64,000 nucleotides of DNA from Prorocentrum cordatum (Eukaryota; Sar; Dinophyceae; Prorocentrales; Prorocentraceae): contig CAUYUJ010000147.1 in assembly GCA_963575745.1 (NCBI GenBank), positions 47,501 through 111,500 on the forward strand. Direction: 5' to 3'. Below, piece after piece: positions 1-8,849 of this stretch. How positions within the stretch are numbered: position 1 is the first letter of the stretch; each line of letters begins with the position of its first letter. The notes below the pieces were generated by a model. It had not been told where the DNA came from. It did no database searches and saw only the letters and a program-made list of their open reading frames with translations. The position numbers and the translations under genes were made by a program.

Positions 1-104
1 ACCTCATCCCCCTGCTTCGCCTCCTTCTCCTTCCCTCCTGCCTCCTGCTCCTCCTCCTCCTTCCTCCTCCTCCTCCTCCTTCCTCTTCGACCCTCCTCTT
101 CCTC

Positions 105-1471
105 ATGTTTGCCCGCTGGGGCCATCATGCAGATGAACGATTTCTTGGCCAGCGCCTCGGGCCCGCCGCCGTCGTCATCCCACGTGCTGTCTGTCACGGA
201 GACCAGCTGGAGCGCCTTCCCCGTGGGGAGCTTCTTGTAGTACAGGCACGAGATCGCTTCGGAGGACCTCCTGGGAGGATGGAGGGGAATCATACGGAGG
301 AAGGAGGACCAGTGGGTTCATGGAGACGACGCGGGGAGAAGGGAGGGATGGGGAGAACTTGGAGGAGGAGGAGGAGGATGAGGAGGAGGAGGAGGAGGAG
401 GAGGAGGAGGAGTGAGAGGGTTGAGAAGGAGACGGGGAAGGAGAAGGAGGACGAGGAGGAGGAGAAAGACGATGAGGATGGAGGAGGAGGAGAGGAGGAT
501 GAAGGAAGATACGTAACGGGGAAGGGTGAGGAGGAGCACGCATGATAATGGTTGGTGCAGCTCCTCCTGTAAGTGATCATGTAGTCGGCGCCAGCGCCGT
601 TCCCCACCGCGGCTGCGAAGCTGACGGGCTTGCGGAGGCCTGCGCTGTGTTCCCCCCTCCTGGCCTCCAGTCCCCTCCTCTTCCTCCTCCTCCTTCTCCT
701 CCTCCTCTTTCTCTCCTTCTCATCCTCCCTCTCCTCCTCCTCCTCCCCCTCCTCCTCCTCCTCCTCCTCCTCCTCCTCCTCTATTTCCCCTCCTTCTCCT
801 CCTCCTCCTCCTCTCCCTCCTCCCCCTCCTTCGCCTCCCACTTCAGTCATTGTCTTCACCTCCTTGATCTTTCTCATCATCCTTCGTGCTGCTTCCAACT
901 GATCCCGCGCCTGCGTCGTCATCGGGCCCCTCCTCCTGCTGGCCGCCGCCCTCGAGCTCCTTGACGCCAGGCTCCTCCTGCTGGTCGCCGCCCTCGAGAT
1001 CCTCAGGCTCCTCCTGCTGGCCGCCGTCGTCGATGACGATCTCGTCCTCAGGCTCCTCCTGCTGGCAGCCGTCCTCGATGCCGATCTCGTCAGGCTCCTC
1101 CTGCTGGCCGCCGTCCTCGATGCCGACCTCTTCCTCAGGCTCCTCCTGCTGGCCGCCGTCCATGATGCCCTCGTCCTCAGGCTCCTCCTGCTGGCCGCCG
1201 TTCTCGATGCCGACCTCGGGCCCCTTGCCGCCGTCCTCGATGCCGACCTCATCGGGCCCCTTGCCGCCGTCCTCGATGCCGACCTCCACGGGCTCCGTCG
1301 CCGCGGCCGCGCCCTTCTTCTTTGCCGTTGGGGAGGAGCAGGGGGGAAAGACGATGAAGGAGGAATGAGGAGGGCTCGGAGGAGACGAGAGCAGAACGGA
1401 GGAGGAGAGGAGGATGAAGGAGGAGGGGGAGCATGAGAAGAGAAGGAGGAGAAGGAGGATGCTGATGATGG

Positions 1472-1504
<33 letters not shown>

Positions 1505-4500
1505 GGAGGATGAGGAGGAGGAGGAGGACGACGAGGGGCGGAAGAGGAAGGATGAGGAGCAGGAGCAGGAGGAGAAGGAGGAGGAGGATGAGGAGCAGGA
1601 GCAGGGGCATGAGCAAGGGGCACGGAGCATGAGGAGGAGGAGGAGGAGAGGAGGAGGAGGAGGTGGTGCTTGTGTCGCTGCCGCGGCCGCAGGGCGTTTC
1701 ATGGCGGCTGCTGGCCGCCGCGCGCCACGCCCTGCGCCGCTGCCGCGCCCTGCGCCGCGCGCGGCGCCGCAGACCGTGGGCAGGTCTAGCTCCTCCTGCT
1801 TCACGTGCTGGGCCTTGGGCGTCCTGGGGCTGCGCTTCTCGCTGGCGCGCTTCTGCACTGCGCTCCTGTGGGGAGGAGGGGGCAGGAGAAGGACGAGGAG
1901 GATAAGGCGGATGAGGAGCAGGAGGAACGAGGAGAATGAGGAGGAGGAGGAGGGGGGGGAGGAGGAGGGAGGAGGAGGAGGAGGAGGAGGAGGAATGAAG
2001 AGGAGGAGGAGGAGGAGGAGGAATGAGGAAGAGGAGGGGGAGAAGGAGGAGGAAGAGGAGAAGGAGGGTCGATGGATCGACCGATCGATCCAGAAATGAG
2101 TGGATCGACCGATCGATCCATCGATCGACCGACTATCGATCGATCCGTCGATCGACCGACTATGGATCGATCAGTCGATCAACCGAACTACACACAGATT
2201 GACCTCCTCGCCCCCCTCGTCCTGCTCTTCCCCTTCCTCGTTCTCCTCCCGTCTCCTCTTACTTACCCTTCCGCATCCTCTCTTCCTCCTCCCTCATCCT
2301 TGCTTCCTGCTCCTCTTGCTCCCTCCTCTTGTTCCATCTTCCTCTCCTCATTCCCATCATGTCTTCATCCCTCCAGTCCTCTTCCGCTTCCCATAACCGA
2401 GCAGCGACCTGAGGAACGGGATAGTCGCCATCTGTGATCCACGGCCAGCACTCTTCGCCGCGACCAGCTGCTGCTCGATGTGTTCGTGCATCTGAGTCTG
2501 GTCGACCTCGCCTGCGTGCACCTTCGACTCTACCCGACACTTCTTGATCGCCATCCTCCTCAGTCCTGCCTGGCTGCTCTCCTGTCTTCTTGTCCGTCGT
2601 CCTCCTTCCTCCGCGCTTACGCCACCTCCCTCCTCCTCACCCTCTTGTCCTCCTCCGTCCTTCCTATCCCTCCTGCGCCTCCTCCTCCTTCAACTCCTCC
2701 TCGTTCCATCGTCCTCCTGCTTTACCTTCTCCACCATCATCCTCATCCCCTCGTCCCCCTCCTGCCCCCAGCACCTGTCTCAACATAACCTTCAAGTTCT
2801 CCGACGTGAGCTCCTCCTCGTCGTCCGTGTCGTACGGGAACGGGTACTGCTCGTCCGTGTCCGCCTCGCTGGCAAGTTGCTTGAACACAGAATATGTTGA
2901 GCTTTCAACAGATTCTGTGTTCAACACTAGTGTTGAACACAGAATCTGAATGTGGCCAGACCGAGTCGATCGACTGATGAGTCGATCGGTCGATCGATTG
3001 ATCGACAGATCCACTCACGGATTGCCTCAATCCTTCGTCCTCCTCCTCCTCCTCCTCCGCGTCCACCTTTTCCCCCCTCATTCCCCAACTCCTTCCTCGT
3101 TGTTCTCCTTCCCCCACATTTCCTTCTTCATCTTCCTCTTCCTCTTCCTCCTCCGCCTTCCTCATCATCATCCAAGTTGGTTCCCATCTCGGCCTCCTTC
3201 GGCATCTGGCTGCTGAAGCCAGCGTAGATCTGCCAGTGTGCGTGGATCGTTCGGATCGCCCTCGCCTCCAGGAACCTGAGGCTGGACGAGAAGAAATCGA
3301 TGGAACGGAAGCGGGACAATGGAGTGTGGAACGAAGGAAAGGACGAGGAAGTGCAGTAATTCGGAGAGTGAGGGCACGACTACGACGGGAGAGGACGCTA
3401 GGAATGGCGGCAAGGAGGCTCGGGGTGCGAGAAGGAAACGAGGGAGGAGCAAGAGGGGGAGGAGAGGAGAAGGGATCAGGAAGAGGATGAGGAGGAGGGA
3501 GAAGTAAGAGGAGGAGGAGTGAGAGGAGGAGGAGGATGAGGGGGAGGAAGAGGACGGAACTTGTGAGCATCCACGACTGCTTTCGTGGGCTTCCTGTTCC
3601 TGGCGTCCTCCTTCTTCAGCTTCGCCTCGAACTTCTCTTGGTGCAGTGTCGCCCACGCAGCCTGCTGACGTCCATCGGCCGATGGACTCATCAGTGGATC
3701 GATTCATCGACCCACCGATTGATCCATCGACCGATACGTCGATCGGCCGATTTACGCATCGTCCGAGGTCGTTGATCCACCTCCTCAGTCCTTCCTCCTC
3801 CCAGTCCTCCTCCTCTTCCCTCTTCCTGTTCTTCCTCCTTCCTCCATCGCGTTCCTACCTCGCCTGGCTCCTCCTGCCTTCTCGTCCTCCTCCTCCTCCT
3901 CCTCCTCCTCCTCCTCCTCCCCCTGATCCTCCTCTTCCTCCCCCTCCTCCTGTTCCTCACATGGCCTCCATCTGCTTCTGAGCGAAGCGAGCGCCCTCGC
4001 CGATCTCGTTGAGCTTCTCGCACAATGACTGCCACGGCGAGAGCTGCTCCTTGGAGGGGCGGCGGCTGTCGTACGCCGCATCGTACATGCTGTAGTGCGG
4101 GATCTCAGTCCCTTCGGATGCCAGGGGAGGGGGGGGGCGCTGAACGGGGGCGCGGCGAACACGTCCGACCTCCGACCGAACAGCCAACGGGTGATCGATG
4201 CATCACCGATGCATCATCGATCGATGCATCATCGACCGATGCATCATCGATCGATGCATCATCGATCGATGCATCATCGATCGATGCGCGATCGCCGTCG
4301 GCTTCCAAACCTCCCAATGTTCACAGTTTTCCGTTCTTCCTTCCTCTACTCCTTCAATTCCTCCGTTCCTCCTTCCTTTTCTCGCCTCCTTCCTCCTTCC
4401 TTCTTCCTTCCTCGACCTTCCTTTTTTCCTTCCTCCTCTCCTGCTTTCCTCCTTCCTCTCCTCCTTCTCGCCCTCCTTCTCCTGCCTGGCCACGTGGGCT

Positions 4501-5013
4501 CACGCTCTCTGCGCTGCAGCCCCGCGCTGAGCTCGGACGGGGCGATCCTCGAGCACGGCAGCCGCTTGAACGTCTTCTTCTTTTCGACGGACGCGGGCGC
4601 CGACGAGGAAGCGGGAAATGATATACATATATATATATATTATAGCAATGTTGAGAGGGATGGGTGTGAAGAAATGAACGAGGCATGGGGGAACCTGAAT
4701 TTAAGTTCAGGTTTCCACATGCCTCGTTCATTTCCAGCAAGTGGACGCAATTCCTCGGGCATCTCAGCTGCCACCGAATAGGGGGAAGCAAGACGGAGAG
4801 AAGGAAGACCAGGAAATGATAACGAGGAAGGGGGTGGAAGAAGGACGGAAGGAAGGAAGGAAGGGAGGAGAAGGGAGGAGAGGAAGGACAAGGAAGGAGA
4901 AGGAAAAAGAAGAAAGGAGGGAAGGAAGGAAGGAAGGTGGAGATCAGCGCCTGCCCCACGTCGGCGGGGCCGTCCATTGCCTGCTGCGCACTTGCCCTGG
5001 CGGGACTGTTCTC
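105..5013 (-). CDS. multi-exon gene of unknown function, low-complexity introns
   Basis: Eleven short islands on the minus strand read as ordinary protein, while the DNA between them is simple repeat. Approximate exons in transcription order: 5013-4940, 4615-4495, 4111-3961, 3661-3561, 3281-3173, 2879-2790, 2559-2391, 1865-1670, 1319-843, 645-541, 270-105. Many have credible splice junctions: acceptors ending TCCAG at 3282, CACAG at 1866, CAG at 271, AG at 4112 and 3662; GT donors after 3961, 3561 and 2790. Sample peptides are HYSMYDAAYDSRRPSKEQL, LEARAIRTIHAHWQIYAGF, LASEADTDEQYPFPYDTDDE and ALQLVSVTDSTWDDD. Composition is charged, with a basic KRPAAA-type stretch and an acidic repeat. No known domain was recognised. 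The start codon, exon phases and the two most 5' exons are uncertain, and further exons may lie upstream (5320-5440). Confidence 0.6.
843..1319 (-). CDS. exon encoding acidic tandem repeat (IEDGGQQEEPEDE-like)
   Basis: Part of the 0.1-5.0 kb gene. After an acceptor ending CAAAG (1320-1324) it opens KKKGAAAATEPVEVGIEDGG. It then runs through about nine degenerate 12-13-residue units of the form GIEDGGQQEEPEDE. DNA period is 33-39 bp, always a multiple of three, which supports this reading frame, although other frames are open too. The frame ends at a TGA at 843. A neighbouring frame gives a more helix-like tail (LEAARRMMRKIKEVKTMTE), so a small intron or frame change near 905 is possible. Confidence 0.5.
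   Translation of the reverse strand, partial: KKGAAAATEPVEVGIEDGGKGPDEVGIEDGGKGPEVGIENGGQQEEPEDEGIMDGGQQEEPEEEVGIEDGGQQEEPDEIGIEDGCQQEEPEDEIVIDDGGQQEEPEDLEGGDQQEEPGVKELEGGGQQEEGPDDDAGAGSVGSSTKDDEKDQGGEDND
1670..1865 (-). CDS. exon with basic, Ala/Arg-rich KRPAAA stretch
   Basis: Part of the 0.1-5.0 kb gene. It follows a textbook acceptor (pyrimidine run then CACAG at 1866-1870). It reads SAVQKRASEKRSPRTPKAQ, then HVKQEELDLPTVCG, then a GRGSGAGRGARR segment and AMKRPAAAAATQ. Lys-Arg-Pro-Ala-Ala runs are common in dinoflagellate nuclear and basic proteins. A nuclear location is therefore possible but inferred from composition only. The 3' boundary (GC donor near 1670) is uncertain. Confidence 0.55.
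2069..2195. repeat. GATCGATC-type short tandem repeat
   Basis: Overlapping self-complementary words (GATCGATC, CGATCGACCGATC) fill this intronic stretch. Related stretches lie at about 2955-3012 and 3680-3775, also between exons of the same gene, so the motif recurs intron by intron. Confidence 0.8.
2881..2948. repeat. palindromic element abutting an intron 3' end
   Basis: Two nested palindromes. Positions 2909-2948 form a perfect 40-bp palindrome centred on CACTAGTG. Positions 2881-2924 form a hairpin with 20-bp arms (one mismatch) and a 4-base GCTT loop. The word TTGAACACAGAAT occurs at 2881 and again at 2933. On the minus strand the element ends where the coding island 2879-2790 begins and supplies its AG acceptor. 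This resembles a short foldback or introner-like insertion. Confidence 0.75.
4186..4292. repeat. 15-bp tandem repeat (ATCATCGATCGATGC)
   Basis: About seven copies of a 15-bp unit, mostly exact, lying in an intron of the minus-strand gene. The unit is a multiple of three, so several frames stay open across it; none looks coding. Confidence 0.85.
4671..4734. repeat. 64-bp foldback element
   Basis: The left arm starts GAAATGAACGAGGCATG and the right arm ends with its exact complement. The 32-bp arms meet without a loop and carry only a few mismatches near the centre. A (TA)n run at 4622-4641 lies just before it. It sits in an intron of the 0.1-5.0 kb gene and looks like a very small non-autonomous foldback insertion. 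Confidence 0.7.
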
Positions 5014-5490
5014 CTATACCGCCATAAGTTGGAGGGGGATCCTTATCCTCCTCCCTCGTCCTCCTCCTCCTCCTCTTCCTCCTCCTCCCCTCCTTCTCCT
5101 CCTCTTCTCCTTGTCCTTCTCGTCCTCTTCGTCGTCCTTCTCCTCTTCCTCCCCCCCTCCAACATATGGTAGTGATATCGGATAACAAGCCCAAAATGCC
5201 CCCCCCCCCCCTTGCGCGTGAGCTTGGACCGCAAGCTGCGCGCGCAAGCGCGCGCATCGAGGAGGGGGATCCCGACGAGGAGGAGGAGGAGGAGGAGGAG
5301 GAGGAGGGGAGGTAGGAGGAGGAGATAGGAAGCCACAGGAAGCGCCAGGAGGCCCAATCCTATGTGCTTTATTCCCCATATCCAGATGGGGTTCTTGTTA
5401 TCCTCCGACCGCGCCTCTCTGCAGTAGACAAGGATGATGACTGTCATGGTGATGACCATGTATGGTGATTGTGAGTATGATGGTGATGGG
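5014..5490. other. low-complexity DNA with one possible exon
   Basis: Mostly CTCC/GGA tracts and a C-run. On the minus strand, 5435-5320 follows a good acceptor (TTGTCTACTGCAG) and reads EARSEDNKNPIWIWGIKHI then a hydrophobic run GLGLLALPVASYLL. It could be a further 5' exon of the downstream gene, but a competing frame exists and the call is weak. Confidence 0.3.
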
Positions 5491-5529
5491 GAATGACGAA
5501 TGATGATGATGATGATGATCATGATGATG

Positions 5530-5561
<32 letters not shown>

Positions 5562-5740
5562 GGTGATGATGATGATGATGATGATGATCATGACGATGAT
5601 GATGATGATGCTGATGATGATGATGAGGTACATGGTTGGCACCACCCCAAAAACCATGACACTGTCATGTCTGTGCAAAAAACCAAGACAAGCCAGAAAA
5701 ACCAAGACAATGAAGGCGTCATGGTTTTACCATGACGGAT
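5490..5740. repeat. (GAT)n microsatellite and small hairpin repeats
   Basis: Positions 5500-5630 are imperfect (GAT)n. 5660-5715 holds two near-copies of AAAACCAAGACA. 5717-5737 is a perfect hairpin (CGTCATGGT, TTT, ACCATGACG), and the same CCATGAC word recurs at 5655. Confidence 0.8.
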
Positions 5741-6640
5741 GGATGTGTGGGGAGCTGGCCCGGCGGCGCGGCAGCGCCGTGCCTCGCGCAGGCTGCGACT
5801 CGAGAAGCAGCGGCCGTCGCGGCAGTCGGGATAGCCCGAAACTTGTGCAGAGGATCGGCCCCGACGCCCGCTGGAATGCCTCCTGCCGCCGCGCCGGGCG
5901 CCGCCTCTAAAATGCCCGGCGTTACTCGCAAGCAAGATGACCAAGCGTTCGTGCCAGAGCCGCTGGGCGCAGTTGTAGCGCACGCACACAAAATCGCCAG
6001 CCGCCAGGCCGTAGGTCAACGCAACCGGGTGAGCCGCCATCGCGCCTAGCGGCGAGCCTGTGCCGCTGCTGCTGCCTGGCGCGCCTGTCGCCTCGCCTCC
6101 TCAGCCACGTCCTCGATCGCGGGCGGCGCTGCGGGGCTGGCGACCTCGACCGAGGGCAGCGGCGGGGCCCCGACCGGGGCCGAGGTCGCAGGCGCCGAGG
6201 CCTTCGGCGAGAAAGGCTCCCACGCAAGGCCAACCCCGCGCCGTCCAGCGAGGTAGCCTGCGCCCGTGGCCGCCGCGAGGCAGCCCAGCAAGAAGACGAT
6301 GGAGATGCCCTCCTGGTGGAAGGCGCTGTTCGGCGAGAACTCTAGGCTCGGGCACTGAAGGTGGGGGGGGCGCGCTGGCACTCCGGGCAGCTGGGGCAGT
6401 CCAGCGTCGGGCAGTGGCCGCGGGTCACCACCGGCTCGCAGGCGGGGCGCTGCTGAGAGCCGCCTCGCACGATGAGCGCAGTGGAAACCCCGCGGGCGAT
6501 CTCAGCCCCAGCGAGCGCGAGGAACACGTGCATCGACGGTGTGTGTGTGTGTGTGTGTGACCCGAAGAGCTTGAGCCATAACAAACGCACGGCAGAGAAC
6601 AGACACTGCAAGCTTACAGTCCTGAAGACAACCATATATA
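5740..6640 (-). mobile_element. 5' portion of a retroelement, truncated and frameshifted
   Basis: Minus-strand pieces in order: FLALAGAEIARGVSTAL followed by a Cys-Pro cluster (CPTLDCPSCPEC) near 6390-6535; a single hydrophobic segment ISIVFLLGCLAAATGAGYLA near 6250-6310; an Ala/Pro-rich linker; then MAAHPVALTYGLAAG with DFVCVRYNCAQRLWHERLV near 5930-6040. The same order (CP cluster, hydrophobic helix, V-RY...W-ERL domain) recurs on the plus strand at 6840-7400, so these are two members of one family. The reading changes frame at least once near 6375 and has no RT downstream. The domain functions are unknown. Confidence 0.6.
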
Positions 6641-7261
6641 TATATATATATATGGCCGTCTTTCAACAAGCTGAAGTGATGTGCAGAGCAGTTGAATGAT
6701 CGCCGCGTCGACGTTGCCCGTCGTACTGCTTGCTCAAGTCTTCGAATGCGCAGCGCCCTCGCCCCATGCAGGCATGTGGGGTCGGGTTTTCGCTCGTCGC
6801 TCACCTCGGCGCGATTGGCCTGGCGCGCCGGCGGTGGCTCTCTACGCCGTCGACACCGCCTTCAGCCAGCGCTGGCCTTGGGCACAGCGCGGGGGGGCCT
6901 GGAAGGCGGGGGCTCGCCGCGCGCCGCTCTCGGAGTGCATCTCGGCCGCCGTGGAGGCTCCCGAGGTGCAGAGCTGCCCCCCGCCGCGCGCCCCTTGCCC
7001 GGCCTGCCCCGCGGCGGGCGGCGCGGGGCTTTCGTGGGTGAGCCAGCTGGTCATCAGCCGGCTCGGCCTGATCTTCCTGGAGGCTGGGAAGCCGCTGCTG
7101 GGGGCTGCAGCGCGACTGCTGCTGCTGTGGCGGCTGTGGCGGCTCGGCGCAGGGCTCAGCCAGCCCGCTCGGGCTCGAGCCTGCGCGGGCCGTGGCGGGG
7201 GCCCCAGCGCTCGTGGAGATCGACTTGGCAGAGTTCGCCGCTGCGCAGGCGCGTGCTAGTG

Positions 7262-7639
7262 ATGGAGGGCTCGTTCTACCTGGTGCGGTACCGCGTTGCG
7301 GGTCCGCTACTGTGGCGCGAGCGCTTGGCGCTCGTGGAGAGGGGTGCCTTGTCGTATATCATGACTCCAGACGGCGACGACTACGACGAGGCGAATGCTC
7401 TTGGGCCCGACGCGGCAGAGGTCATCAGGATCGCGGGCCAGGGGGCGACTCCAGGCGGGCTCGGCGGAGGGCACGTGCATCGGTTACGGCGCCTGCTGGC
7501 TGCCGCTGAGGCCTGGGCCGCCATCGCGCGCGGGGTGGCTTCTGGCCCCCCGCGGCCGCCGGCATGGGTGCTTACCCTGGACTTGGGGGCTGGCAACGTG
7601 CTGGGATTGCCCGCTGGGGTGCACGCACTCGCTCGCTGA
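7262..7639 (+). CDS. retroelement N-terminal domain (V-RY...W-ERL)
   Basis: Reads MEGSFYLVRYRVAGPLLWRE and continues RLALVERGALSYIMTPDGDD, DYDEANALGPDAAEVIRI, ending at TGA 7639. The block VRYRVAGPLLWRERL matches VRYNCAQRLWHERL in the minus-strand copy near 5950. This is a fragment of the polyprotein; the true start lies upstream. Biochemical role unknown. Confidence 0.5.
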   Translation: MEGSFYLVRYRVAGPLLWRERLALVERGALSYIMTPDGDDYDEANALGPDAAEVIRIAGQGATPGGLGGGHVHRLRRLLAAAEAWAAIARGVASGPPRPPAWVLTLDLGAGNVLGLPAGVHALAR

Positions 7640-7705
7640 GCCTGGAGTTGCAGCTGACCTGCCGCCGCTGGTGGTGGGGGGCCTGGAGGCGGGCCCGCTG
7701 GAGGC

Positions 7706-8665
7706 TTGGTGGGCGGCGTGGGCGCTCTGGTGGCTGCGCTCGGAGGCCCCGCGGCGGGTGCTGCTGGCCCCGCGGCTGGCTTGCCGCCTGGAGGCGCCGC
7801 GGCCCCTGTCGCGCCCGCGCTGGCTGCTCCCAGTGCTCTGGCCGTCCCGCCGCCGGCGCACGCGGTGCTGCCACTTGCTGGCGGAGGAGCAGTCGCGCCG
7901 GCGGCCCCTGGCGCGGCCGCCCTGCCTGCGGTGGCGCCCGCCGACGGCGCCCCGCTGATGGCGTTCGCGGCTGCCCCTGGTGCAGCTGCTGCCCTGGCCA
8001 CCTGTCCTGATCCCAGAGTGTTGGCTGTTGCGTATGACATGCTTGGGCAGCGCTGCGTCGAGTTCAGAGAGGCGGTCCTTCGGCTGGTGGAATATCCTTG
8101 GCCCGATTGGAAACTTTCGGGGCCCCGGGCCTGTCTCTGGGCGCGTCGCTTGATTTGCGAGCATGGCGGCGCCCCTATGGGCAGGCGCACGCTGTTCAAT
8201 ACCACCTTTCGCCTCACCGATGCCGATCCTGGAGTTGTCGAGCACGAGGAGTGCTGCCGCATCTTGCAGGAGGGTGCGTGCTACCATCAGGTGAGCGCGG
8301 CGCCGCTAACTTCGGTCGAGGTCGTCTGCCGCTGGCTGCAGGTTCAGGAGGAATGGTACCACCACTTCCTCCATGAGGATCAGGACGACGAGAGTTTCGA
8401 CAGGCCCTTGTTCCTTGAGGGGCAGCGCTCACGAGGGAATCTGCGTGTCTGCCCGCTGTTGCAGACGCATGTGGCTGCCGAGCTGGCGCGCGAGGCGGCG
8501 CTGGCGAAGGAGCGCCGCAGGCGCGCGAGGAACGACCCATCCCAAAGCCCAATGCCAAGCGATCTGGCAATAAGGGCCAGCGGGGGCAGGGGGCCGAGGC
8601 GCGATTCCCTTGCAGCGCGGGGGTTGGTCTGCCCGCGCTGCGCTCGCCCTTTGGGCCCGTGGTGA
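7706..8665 (+). CDS. retroelement gag-like polyprotein segment
   Basis: The first ~110 residues are Ala/Pro/Gly-rich linker. The coding-quality part starts near 8010: RVLAVAYDMLGQRCVEFREA, LRLVEYPWPDWKLSGPRA, then RTLFNTTFRLTDADPGVVEH, LQVQEEWYHHFLHEDQDDES and a basic tail with KERRRRARN. It ends at TGA 8665 with LVCPRCARPLGP, where the Cys pair may be half of a zinc knuckle. The position before RT and the basic end are consistent with a Gag-type nucleic-acid-binding role, but I know no named family for it. Confidence 0.5.
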   Translation: MVGGVGALVAALGGPAAGAAGPAAGLPPGGAAAPVAPALAAPSALAVPPPAHAVLPLAGGGAVAPAAPGAAALPAVAPADGAPLMAFAAAPGAAAALATCPDPRVLAVAYDMLGQRCVEFREAVLRLVEYPWPDWKLSGPRACLWARRLICEHGGAPMGRRTLFNTTFRLTDADPGVVEHEECCRILQEGACYHQVSAAPLTSVEVVCRWLQVQEEWYHHFLHEDQDDESFDRPLFLEGQRSRGNLRVCPLLQTHVAAELAREAALAKERRRRARNDPSQSPMPSDLAIRASGGRGPRRDSLAARGLVCPRCARPLGPW

Positions 8666-8849
8666 CGCCCGTTCTGCGAGGGCATGGTGGGCGGCCGCCA
8701 GCGCGACCTGTCCCCCCTGGCTGCCATGGAGCCGATGTCTCAACAGTTCTGTCATGGACGTGCTAGTTGTTGCGTGGTCCGCCGTCGCCTTCGCGTTGCC
8801 CATGCGGGCAGGTGTGCCTCCGAGGGCGTCACCAAGCTGAACGACTTAT

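Larger units (their letters stand above)
1..5330. repeat. (TCC)n/(GGA)n tracts filling introns
   Basis: Interrupted TCC/GGA tracts occupy the DNA between the exon islands: about 1-100, 346-530, 670-835, 1410-1660, 1875-2065, 2210-2390, 2580-2770, 3035-3170, 3400-3550, 3780-3955, 4320-4490, 4795-4935, 5045-5160 and 5275-5325. The purine strand alternates between tracts. They create long spurious reading frames on both strands (poly-Ser, poly-Pro, poly-Leu, poly-Glu) that are not genes. Confidence 0.85.

Noticed and set aside
290-1858. 522-codon minus-strand reading frame
   Set aside because: Most of it is (GGA)n/(TCC)n translation; only small exon islands within it look coding.
4203-4493. MMHRS-repeat frame on the minus strand
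   Set aside because: Translation of the 15-bp array inside an intron.
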